Notes under the pieces: model-generated
What the model saw: the letters and a program-made list of their open reading frames with translations, nothing else
Database searches by the model: none
Told to the model about the DNA's origin: nothing
Shown: positions 7,241 through 12,746 of the stretch, one piece after another
How positions within the stretch are numbered: position 1 is the stretch's first letter
Layout of the letters: each line of letters begins with the position of its first letter
Made by a program: the position numbers and the translations under genes
NCBI GenBank assembly: GCA_937891045.1
Contig: CALBEV010000116.1
Span: 1 to 12,746 of the forward strand
Length of the DNA stretch: 12,746 nt
From: an uncultured Burkholderiales bacterium
GTDB taxonomy: Bacteria > Pseudomonadota > Gammaproteobacteria > Burkholderiales > Burkholderiaceae
Direction: 5' to 3'

Positions 7241-7953
7241 GGTTTGTTGCCCCAGGATTGGTGGATCAGACGCACCCACACCATCATGCGGTTACCGCTG
7301 ATTTCAGGCACCAAACCCAAAACAGGATCGATGAACACCCGCATCATTTGGAAGCGACCTTGCGGCAGGGCTTGTTGAAATTGGCCTTGGGTGGCCATGA
7401 CGCGTTGTGGTGAACCACTTTCACGGAGCAAGCGCATCAGCAAGCCCACGCTGTCGTTCAAGGCTTTGAGCGGCTCAGACCATTTCAGAATGTCCATGCG
7501 TCGTTCGTCAGGATCGCGTTGTTGCCAAGCGTGATAGCCGGGCAAATCAAAAGCGCAGGTGCCGCCTGGTACAGACACCCTGTTGCGCAAGCTGCTGAGA
7601 AAATCGCTTTCAGTGACACAGTGGCTGATGCGCCCACCCACGGTGTTGAAGCCTTGCAGGCAATGGTCGATGCGCGACAGCAAATCATCCAGCACCGCTT
7701 CGGACACCGACGGGTTGCCGCGGTAGCTTGTGAACTGTTGCTTGTGGCGCTCAAGTTCTTTCAAGATGTCGGATTTCAAATCGGAGCGGCCACCCACCTC
7801 CACAATCTCAAACAAGGTGGTGAGTGCAAAGTGGTGGTCAATCTCGGAGGTGCGCAGCAACAATTGTTCGAACCGACCCAGCAAGTACTCCAGTCGCAAA
7901 TAAGTGCGGATACGCTCGTTGAATGGGTGTTCGTAAAGAATCACGGACTGCAC
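7192..7953 (-). CDS. zapD: Cell division protein ZapD (YacF), Z-ring bundling factor
   Basis: The protein (253 residues) carries the ZapD signature ILYEHPFNERIRTYLRLEYL (residues 5-24), followed by DHHFALTTLFEI and DLKSDILKELERHKQQ, and ends with the beta-rich FEIELC tail. ZapD binds the FtsZ C-terminus and bundles protofilaments at midcell. Length matches the family. The start codon appears to be GTG at 7953; a second GTG at 7944, giving (M)ILYEHPFNE, better fits the usual N-terminus of homologues. It lies downstream of coaE after a gap of about 69 bases that holds a hairpin. The last 16 codons overlap mutT on the other strand. The yacG gene that often follows zapD is not present. Confidence 0.93.
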   Translation of the reverse strand: MQSVILYEHPFNERIRTYLRLEYLLGRFEQLLLRTSEIDHHFALTTLFEIVEVGGRSDLKSDILKELERHKQQFTSYRGNPSVSEAVLDDLLSRIDHCLQGFNTVGGRISHCVTESDFLSSLRNRVSVPGGTCAFDLPGYHAWQQRDPDERRMDILKWSEPLKALNDSVGLLMRLLRESGSPQRVMATQGQFQQALPQGRFQMMRVFIDPVLGLVPEISGNRMMVWVRLIHQSWGNKPQASVGNAEFEIELCA

Positions 7954-7973
7954 TGGCCTGCTGGGGGTAGGAA

Positions 7974-7994
7974 CAGCGGTAATGATAACCGCTG
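7974..7994. promoter_or_regulatory. Inverted repeat between coaE and zapD
   Basis: CAGCGGT (7974-7980) and ACCGCTG (7988-7994) form a 7-bp stem with a 7-base loop in the coaE-zapD gap. On the coding (minus) strand it is followed by TTCCTACCCCC rather than a run of T, so it is a poor intrinsic terminator. It may be an operator or an RNA processing/stability hairpin. Confidence 0.4.
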
Positions 7995-8022
7995 AAAAGC
8001 CGATTCAAAGCAGGTCCAGAGG

Positions 8023-8631
8023 CTAATTCTGCAGGTGGATGGCCTGTGCCTGCTGGTGCAAATCAGCCAATCGATCGGTGTTGTTGAAGACCACGATGTC
8101 GGCTGCGGCCAAGCGCTGGGCGCGGGAGACTTGGTTGGCCATGATTTGCCGCACCTCCACGGCGGACAGTTGGCTGCGCTTCATCACCCGGGTGACTTGC
8201 GTGTCTTCCTCGCAATCGACCACGATGATTTGTTGCAAGGCAGCCAACCAGTGGGCTGACTCCACCAGCAAAGGGATGTCAATGACTACCAATGAATTAC
8301 CTTTGTCCTTGATGAAAGCTTCCGCTTGCTGGATGGCCGTCAAGATCAGCGGGTGCAGCAAGGTCTGCAGGGCGCGTTTGGCCTGCGCCTGCGTGAACAC
8401 CAGTTGCCGCATTCTGGGGCGGTCCAAAGCACCCTCTGGGGTGATGAAGTCAGAGCCAAAGTATTGTCGAATGGGCTCGATCGCTGCGCCTTGAGGTGCT
8501 GTAAGCGCGTGCGATAGGTCGTCGGCATCGATGAGGGGAAAACCTCTGTCTTGCAGCAACTTCCCAAGCGTGGATTTGCCGCTGCCAATGCCGCCGGTCA
8601 AGCCAATGCGTTTGAATGAGGGGGGTGCCAT
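8023..8631 (-). CDS. coaE: Dephospho-CoA kinase CoaE
   Basis: The 202-residue enzyme phosphorylates the ribose 3'-OH of dephospho-CoA, the last step of coenzyme A synthesis. It has the P-loop GGIGSGKST at residues 13-21, the DADDLSH substrate segment (35-41), an LxHP-type segment (LLHPLI), the VIDIPLLVES block, and the lid/nucleotide-base region around RVMKRSQLS and NQVSRAQRL. Length is normal. The ATG at 8631 is preferred; an upstream GTG at 8637 would add two residues (MP). No clear ribosome-binding site is visible for either. It follows pilC after 29 bases and precedes zapD. In many relatives pilD lies between pilC and coaE; here it is absent. Confidence 0.95.
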   Translation of the reverse strand: MAPPSFKRIGLTGGIGSGKSTLGKLLQDRGFPLIDADDLSHALTAPQGAAIEPIRQYFGSDFITPEGALDRPRMRQLVFTQAQAKRALQTLLHPLILTAIQQAEAFIKDKGNSLVVIDIPLLVESAHWLAALQQIIVVDCEEDTQVTRVMKRSQLSAVEVRQIMANQVSRAQRLAAADIVVFNNTDRLADLHQQAQAIHLQN

Positions 8632-8660
8632 GGGCACAGTCTATAAGAAGCCCAAGCCCT

Positions 8661-9731
8661 TTAAAGCACCTGCCCGAGCTGAAAGACGGGCAAGTACAAA
8701 GCCACCACCAAGCCACCAACCAAGCCGCCCAGCACCACCACCATCAAAGGTTCAATCAACTGCGTCATGCCGTCAATTTGCCACTCCAAGGCTTGCTCAT
8801 GGTCCTGCGCCGCCTGGGCTAGCAAAGTGGCCAAGGTGCCAGACTCTTCACCGACGGCCACCATTTGAATCAGCAAGTTGTCAAAGACAGATTGCTTTTG
8901 GCGGGTCTGCGGCAGCAGCAGATGCACCGACTGCATGGCTGCAGACAAGCTGCTGCCTTGCGTGACCGCATGGCGTATGGACCAGGTGAACAAGCCATAG
9001 ACACGGTTTGGGCAAGCGCCAGCAGTGACTTCCAAGGCGTCCAGCAAGGGCACACCTGATTGCAGCAAAGTGGCCATGCAACGCGTCCAGATGGCATCAT
9101 TCGAAGCCCGCATCACTGCGCCAGCCAGCGGCATGCGCAGAAGGCCTATCGCGGCCTGCAGTTGCCAAAATTCACTGCGACGGTATGCGCTGCGCAGTCC
9201 AAGGGCCAGCAACAGCAGCCAGAGCAAGGCCAGCGGTCCAGAATGCAACAGGCCCTCGCTCATTCGGAGCACCACCAGGGTGGCTGCTGGCAATTCGGCC
9301 CCAAACGAAGCAAAGATGTTTTGAAAGACGGGCACCACCCAGATCAAGATCACGGCCGTGACCAGCACGCCAATCAGCAACACCGCCACCGGATAGACCA
9401 AGGCCATCTTTACTTTTTGGCGCAACTTGTGTTGCCGTTCCAAGTAGGCGGCCAAGCGGCGCAGCATGCCGTCGAGGTTGCCTGACATTTCACCTGCTGC
9501 CACCAACTGGCAGTAGAAATGGTCAAACACTTGTGATTCCCGCAAGGCTTGTTGCAATGACATGCCTTGGGCAATCTGATGCCGCAACTGCCGCAGCGTG
9601 TGTTGTAAAGGTTCGAAACGCACCCCCTTGGCGACAGTGTCCAAGGATTGCAGCAGAGGCACCCCGGCGCACACCAAGGTGGCCAATTGTTGAGTGAAGC
9701 CGGACAAATGGTGCACCGGTATCTCAGGCAT
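8661..9731 (-). CDS. pilC: Type IV pilus inner-membrane platform protein PilC (N-terminally short)
   Basis: The 356-residue polytopic protein of the GspF/PilC family has two tandem T2SSF-type domains (about residues 10-133 and 214-336). Each has its signature, AGEMSG at 79-84 and VGEESG at 293-298, and a family C-terminus ending [11 protein letters not shown]. Membrane helices are likely at about 112-134, 163-181 and 328-350. PilC forms the platform that PilB acts on during pilus extension. Compared with the ~405-residue Pseudomonas PilC, about the first 60-70 cytoplasmic residues are missing: the protein starts directly at the first T2SSF helix ([19 protein letters not shown]). The ATG at 9731 overlaps the pilB stop by eight bases, and a GGGG run nine bases upstream may serve as ribosome-binding site, so the short form looks genuine. 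Confidence 0.93.
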   Translation of the reverse strand: MPEIPVHHLSGFTQQLATLVCAGVPLLQSLDTVAKGVRFEPLQHTLRQLRHQIAQGMSLQQALRESQVFDHFYCQLVAAGEMSGNLDGMLRRLAAYLERQHKLRQKVKMALVYPVAVLLIGVLVTAVILIWVVPVFQNIFASFGAELPAATLVVLRMSEGLLHSGPLALLWLLLLALGLRSAYRRSEFWQLQAAIGLLRMPLAGAVMRASNDAIWTRCMATLLQSGVPLLDALEVTAGACPNRVYGLFTWSIRHAVTQGSSLSAAMQSVHLLLPQTRQKQSVFDNLLIQMVAVGEESGTLATLLAQAAQDHEQALEWQIDGMTQLIEPLMVVVLGGLVGGLVVALYLPVFQLGQVL

Positions 9732-10872
9732 GCGCGGCCCCCGAAAGCTCTTCTAAAGAGGTATCGCCAGCCGCTACTTTTTGCAAGCCATCCTCATGCA
9801 AACTCAGCACGCCTTCCTTGCTGGCTTGAGCAGCAATCTCCAAGGCAGAGGCTTGCGCCAAGATCAGGTTTTGCATGGCCTCACTGATGGGCATGACTTG
9901 ATGGATGCCAATACGCCCTTTGTAACCCTGTTGGCATTGCGGACAGCCGATGGCCTTGTAGCGTTGCTGCCCAGGCACCAACACCTTGCAATGCGGACAC
10001 AAACGGCGTACCAAACGCTGGGCACAAATCAAGACCACGCTGCTGGCCAAATTGAAACCTGCAATACCCATGTGGTTCAGGCGGGTGAGGGTGCTTGGGG
10101 CATCGTTGGTGTGCAAGGTTGAGAGCACCAAATGCCCGGTTTGTGAGGCTTTGATGGCGATGTCGGCGGTTTCACTGTCGCGAATCTCGCCCACCATCAA
10201 GATGTCAGGGTCTTGCCTGAGCAAAGCCCGCAAGGCTGACGCAAAACTCAAGCCCGCTCGTTCATTCACGTTCACTTGGTTGATGCCAGGCAGCACAATT
10301 TCAGAGGGGTCTTCCACGGTGGCGATGTTCACTTCGGGTGTGTTGAGTTGCGCCAAACAGGTGTAGAGCGTTCGTGTTTTGCCTGAACCTGTGGGTCCGG
10401 TGATCAGCACCATGCCGTGTGGCCGCTTGATGGCTTCCAGCAAGCGTTGCTGAGAGGTTTCCGACAAACCCAAAGATGCCATGTCCCAAGCTTGCGCGTG
10501 AAAATCCAATACGCGCAACACCACCTTTTCACCATGCAAGGTGGGCAAGGTGCTCACCCGAAGGTCCACCATGCGCGAAGCCATGGCCACCTGCATGCGT
10601 CCATCTTGCGGTTGGCGTTTTTCGGCGATGTCCATGCGCGACAAGACTTTGATGCGCGAGACGATGCGCTCGCGCAAAGCGGCAGGCGGCGGTGACATTT
10701 CTTGCAACAAACCATCGATGCGCAAGCGAATGCGCAACAGGCTTTCATAGGGCTCGAGATGAATGTCAGAGGCTTGCAAGTGCAAGCTTTGTTGCAACAA
10801 ATGGCTCAGCCAGTCCACGGCTTGCTGGTCTTGTGGGTTGTTGCGCTGCTCTGAGATGGCGGACTTGTTCAT
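9724..10872 (-). CDS. pilB: Type IV pilus extension ATPase PilB (lacks the N1 domain)
   Basis: This secretion-superfamily ATPase (382 residues from the ATG at 10872) retains the whole N2 and ATPase core. ASDIHLEP lies at 34-41, Walker A GPTGSGKT at 159-166, the Asp box [19 protein letters not shown] at 185-203, Walker [15 protein letters not shown] at 223-236, and the His box [14 protein letters not shown] at 245-258. A zinc-site tetracysteine follows at C292, C295, C310 and C313. PilB powers pilin polymerisation with PilC. Typical PilB proteins are about 565-570 residues with an N-terminal N1/MshEN-like domain; that region is missing. A TTG at 10944 could add 24 residues but no N1 domain. 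No good Shine-Dalgarno sequence is seen for either start. The high identity-type match of the core favours pilB over gspE, though the latter is not excluded. Confidence 0.92.
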   Translation of the reverse strand: MNKSAISEQRNNPQDQQAVDWLSHLLQQSLHLQASDIHLEPYESLLRIRLRIDGLLQEMSPPPAALRERIVSRIKVLSRMDIAEKRQPQDGRMQVAMASRMVDLRVSTLPTLHGEKVVLRVLDFHAQAWDMASLGLSETSQQRLLEAIKRPHGMVLITGPTGSGKTRTLYTCLAQLNTPEVNIATVEDPSEIVLPGINQVNVNERAGLSFASALRALLRQDPDILMVGEIRDSETADIAIKASQTGHLVLSTLHTNDAPSTLTRLNHMGIAGFNLASSVVLICAQRLVRRLCPHCKVLVPGQQRYKAIGCPQCQQGYKGRIGIHQVMPISEAMQNLILAQASALEIAAQASKEGVLSLHEDGLQKVAAGDTSLEELSGAAHA

Positions 10873-11002
10873 GCCTGCCAATGTAGGCCGCCGAAGCCGT
10901 TCAAGGGGCAAACCGGACTCACTGAATTTGTGAGTGTGATTCAAAGAAATTTGAATTCATCAAGATTACTCGTCAGTAACTGGTGATTGCCCCGATGACT
11001 TC

Positions 11003-11221
11003 ATGGGATTGATTCGCAAAAATCAACCTATGCTTGATAAAACTATGGAAATTATCGAAACCCTCCATTCAGACTTTGACCCTGAGCTGGTTCTGATTCA
11101 AATACAAAAAGACCATCAGGCCTATTGGGTTCATGCTTTGGGAGAAAAGCCGGTTGCTTTTGGTCAGCTCACCCAAGCAACCGAGTACGCACAAGGGAAA
11201 TTGAAATCTTTTTATAAATAA
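11003..11221 (+). CDS. Small hypothetical protein, unknown function
   Basis: This short frame of 72 codons (from the ATG at 11003) has a compact soluble core: a charged N-terminal helix region (METIIE-like, MEIIETLHSDFDPE), a beta-hairpin-like LVLIQIQKDHQAYWVHALGEK, then a helix TQATEYAQGKLKSF. There is no signal peptide, no cysteine and no membrane segment. Later Met codons at 11030 and 11045 are equally likely starts, since none of the three has a visible ribosome-binding site. It lies between divergent pilB and the exported-protein pair. I do not recognise the family. The coding call rests on an uninterrupted frame with balanced composition, so it is moderate. Confidence 0.5.
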   Translation: MGLIRKNQPMLDKTMEIIETLHSDFDPELVLIQIQKDHQAYWVHALGEKPVAFGQLTQATEYAQGKLKSFYK

Positions 11222-11340
11222 AGAATTACTTTCTCAATTCTGGTGTCAATAGGCTGCCAAAGATGGACTACCCTCAGCCAGTTGTAAGATCTTCTTTAGA
11301 AAATGACTGCAAACCAAACCCCCCTGTTGAAGAGGAAATC

Positions 11341-11583
11341 ATGAAGCGCTTGTTGTTGGTGTCAATCTTGTCTATGAATTCCTTGGCCTTTGCGCACTGC
11401 GCTGGCCCCGTGCCTTGTGAAATGAAATACGTGGATGTCGCGTTCCTCAAGACCAAGCGCACCGGTGCCGATATTGAAAAGGCCAAAGCCATGCGCGAAG
11501 AGGGTGAAAAACTCTTCAAAGAAGGCAAAGAAGATGAAGCACTCAAGTTGCTTCAAGAGGCTAAAAAATTCCTGTTGGATTAA
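11341..11583 (+). CDS. Small exported protein with a charged helical C-terminus, unknown function
   Basis: The 80-residue protein has a clear signal peptide (MKRLLLVSILSMNSLAFA), cleavage expected after Ala18 or nearby. The mature ~62 residues begin with HCAGPVPCEMKY, holding H19, C20, C26 and M28, which could be a disulfide or a metal site. They end in a Lys/Glu-rich amphipathic helical region with a TPR-like pattern (AMREEGEKLFKEG, then DEALKLLQEAKKFLLD). GAGGAAATC before the ATG at 11341 is a good ribosome-binding site and decides the start over an in-frame ATG at 11263, which would bury the signal peptide. The stop is 12 bases before the next exported-protein gene, so the two form an operon. 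Location is probably periplasmic. I do not recognise the family. Confidence 0.75.
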   Translation: MKRLLLVSILSMNSLAFAHCAGPVPCEMKYVDVAFLKTKRTGADIEKAKAMREEGEKLFKEGKEDEALKLLQEAKKFLLD

Positions 11584-11595
11584 GGAGTTCTCAAC

Positions 11596-11856
11596 ATGAT
11601 GCGTCAATTGCTTAGCTTGTGCTTCGCTGGACTGTGCCTGCTGCCCATGGTGTCCCACGCGGGCGACATGTCTGAATGCGCGAAGATGGAAGACAAAGAC
11701 AAAAAGCATTTCTGCTTGGCCAGTTATGCGGGCAGTGGCACCTATTGCGACAAAATCGCCAACGGCGAGCGTCGCCGCGAATGCATGTTCAAGGTGGTCA
11801 GGCTTCAGCGCGATATCACCTACAAACCCAGTAAAACCAAGCCTGCTGCCAAATAA
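11596..11856 (+). CDS. Small exported four-cysteine protein with a duplicated C-x11-C motif, unknown function
   Basis: The 86-residue protein begins with a signal peptide (MMRQLLSLCFAGLCLLPM, then VSHA), cleavage expected after Ala22. The mature part has four cysteines, C28, C40, C51 and C63, arranged as two similar 13-residue units, CAKMEDKDKKHFC and CDKIANGERRREC, separated by ten residues. Each looks like a charged helix bounded by cysteines, suggesting a disulfide-linked helical hairpin. It ends in a basic, Pro/Lys-rich tail (YKPSKTKPAAK). AAGGAG lies about eight bases before the ATG, a strong ribosome-binding site; Met2 is an alternative start. It is the second gene of a pair with the exported protein 12 bases upstream, and is followed by a hairpin. 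Function is unknown to me; periplasmic location is inferred. Confidence 0.78.
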   Translation: MMRQLLSLCFAGLCLLPMVSHAGDMSECAKMEDKDKKHFCLASYAGSGTYCDKIANGERRRECMFKVVRLQRDITYKPSKTKPAAK

Positions 11857-11881
11857 CAAGCCTTAGAAAGCTGCCAAAGCC

Positions 11882-11915
11882 CAAACCTGCTGACCTGGCA
11901 CAAGGTTCAGGTTTG
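11882..11915. terminator. Hairpin between convergent genes, likely bidirectional terminator
   Basis: CAAACCTG (11882-11889) pairs with CAGGTTTG (11908-11915), and the loop can extend the stem with ACCT (11893-11896) and AGGT (11903-11906). It sits 26 bases after the exported-protein operon and includes the ispB stop codon (11907-11909). Neither side has a long T run, so termination may be weak or Rho-assisted. Confidence 0.45.
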
Positions 11916-12746
11916 ACGATTTAAAAGTTGAGACGCCACGTCGCTCAGCGCCTCTTTGTAAAGACTGTCCGGCAACACCCGCAACGCATTCAAGGCCAAT
12001 TGCGCCTCAGCAGAGGCCGCTTCCCGAGTGGCTTGCATGGCACCGGTTTCCCGCACGATGTGCACGATATCCGCCAAGGCCTCCACGTCACCTTGCTCAA
12101 TCGCGTGTTTCACCAAGGCGCACTGCGCGGGGTTGCCGCGTTGCATGGCCACGATGAGGGGCAAGGTGGCCTTGCCTTCGCGCAAGTCGTCGCCCAGGTT
12201 TTTGCCCATCAAGGCGGCGTCACCGTCATAGTCCAGCACATCGTCAATCACTTGGAAGGCCGTGCCCAAAGCTTGTCCGTATTGGGCGCAGGCGGTTTCC
12301 ACAGCCGCTGAACTTTGGGTCAGGACGGCGGGCAATCGGGTGCTGGCTTCAAACAATTTGGCGGTTTTGGAGCGGATGACGCGCAAATAGGCGTCCACAT
12401 CGAGCGAGGCGTCATGCATGTTCATGAGCTGCATCACCTCGCCCTCGGCAATCACATTGGTGGCCTCTGCCACGATGTCCAGGATGCGCAGGTTTTGGCA
12501 CTCGACCATCATTTGAAAGGCGCGGGAATACAAAAAATCGCCGACCAAGACGCTGGCGGGATTGCCAAACATGGCGTTGGCCGTGGGGCGGCCCCGGCGC
12601 AAATTGGAGTCGTCCACCACATCGTCGTGCAGCAACGTGGCCGTATGGATGAATTCGATCACCGCGGCCAATTTGTGGTGATCGCGACCTTCGTATCCCA
12701 AGGCACCAGCCATGAGCAACAAAAGCACCGGGCGCAAACGCTTGCC
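11907..12746 (-). CDS. ispB: Polyprenyl (octaprenyl) diphosphate synthase IspB (partial, N-terminus off the right edge)
   Basis: 279 codons remain, open at base 12746 (first residues GKRLRPVLLLLMAGALGY), so about 35-45 N-terminal residues are missing. The family's two aspartate motifs are present: DDVVD at residues 41-45 (within LLHDDVVDD) and DDVLD at 168-172. Also present are the RRGRPTAN segment and a GKNLGDDLREGKATLPLI block typical of long-chain trans-prenyltransferases. The enzyme extends farnesyl diphosphate with isopentenyl diphosphate to make the ubiquinone side chain. Chain length (octaprenyl) is inferred from beta-proteobacterial homologues, not from sequence. The stop lies inside a hairpin shared with the convergent small-gene operon. 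In relatives the ribosomal genes rplU/rpmA often lie beyond the promoter side, which is outside this window. Confidence 0.95.
   Translation of the reverse strand, partial: GKRLRPVLLLLMAGALGYEGRDHHKLAAVIEFIHTATLLHDDVVDDSNLRRGRPTANAMFGNPASVLVGDFLYSRAFQMMVECQNLRILDIVAEATNVIAEGEVMQLMNMHDASLDVDAYLRVIRSKTAKLFEASTRLPAVLTQSSAAVETACAQYGQALGTAFQVIDDVLDYDGDAALMGKNLGDDLREGKATLPLIVAMQRGNPAQCALVKHAIEQGDVEALADIVHIVRETGAMQATREAASAEAQLALNALRVLPDSLYKEALSDVASQLLNRQT

Noticed and set aside
7015..7413. A plus-strand 132-codon frame crossing the mutT/zapD junction, considered as a remnant of yacG
   Set aside because: It lacks the YacG cysteine pattern and is out of frame over mutT and antisense to zapD; no yacG remnant can be claimed.
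11263..11340. An in-frame upstream start adding 26 residues to the first exported protein
   Set aside because: It would bury a good signal peptide, and the ribosome-binding site GAGGAAATC sits just before the ATG at 11341.
1..12746. CRISPR arrays, insertion sequences, integrase genes, tRNA or rRNA genes
   Set aside because: No regularly spaced repeats, transposase or integrase motifs, or tRNA-like cloverleaf were seen in the window.

Overview
The window looks like chromosomal DNA of a beta-proteobacterium, most likely Burkholderiales/Comamonadaceae (a Limnohabitans- or Rhodoferax-like freshwater lineage). This rests on protein character and gene order (dciA/secA/argJ, then mutT, zapD, coaE, pilC, pilB and ispB); the species cannot be named from sequence alone. 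Most of the window is moderately GC-rich. The first ~480 bases are clearly AT-richer and look like accessory DNA.

Layout. (1) At 1-265 on the minus strand is the 5' part of a HigB/Gp49-like toxin gene that runs off the left edge; its expected antitoxin partner lies outside. (2) At 501-821 is a small tail-anchored coiled-coil protein, ending one base from the end of a convergent unit made of dciA (DUF721) and a PlsC-like acyltransferase. (3) dciA and secA are divergent around a ~100 bp promoter region. secA, argJ, a DUF815 AAA+ ATPase gene and mutT form one tightly packed plus-strand operon (1884-7240), with junctions of 2-4 bases. (4) On the minus strand, pilB-pilC-coaE-zapD runs from 10872 down to 7192 and collides tail-to-tail with mutT, with a 49-base overlap. 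(5) At 11003-11856 is a small accessory island of three short plus-strand genes. Two of them encode small exported proteins and form a clear two-gene operon. (6) At the right edge is ispB on the minus strand, lacking its N-terminus, separated from the small genes by a hairpin that looks like a bidirectional terminator.

Functions covered are Sec protein export (SecA), arginine biosynthesis (ArgJ), nucleotide-pool sanitation (MutT), cell-division Z-ring bundling (ZapD), coenzyme A synthesis (CoaE), pilus assembly motors (PilB, PilC), helicase loading (DciA), phospholipid acylation and quinone side-chain synthesis (IspB).

The most notable features are: PilB and PilC, which both lack their usual N-terminal regions; the absence of pilD and yacG, which often sit in this cluster in relatives; a secA start without a visible ribosome-binding site, overlapped by a mini-ORF that follows a purine-rich leader; and an exported-protein pair whose second member contains a duplicated C-x11-C motif. 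No CRISPR array, tRNA, rRNA or transposase was found. I see no complete new multi-gene system; the small exported pair at 11341-11856 is the best candidate for undescribed biology.
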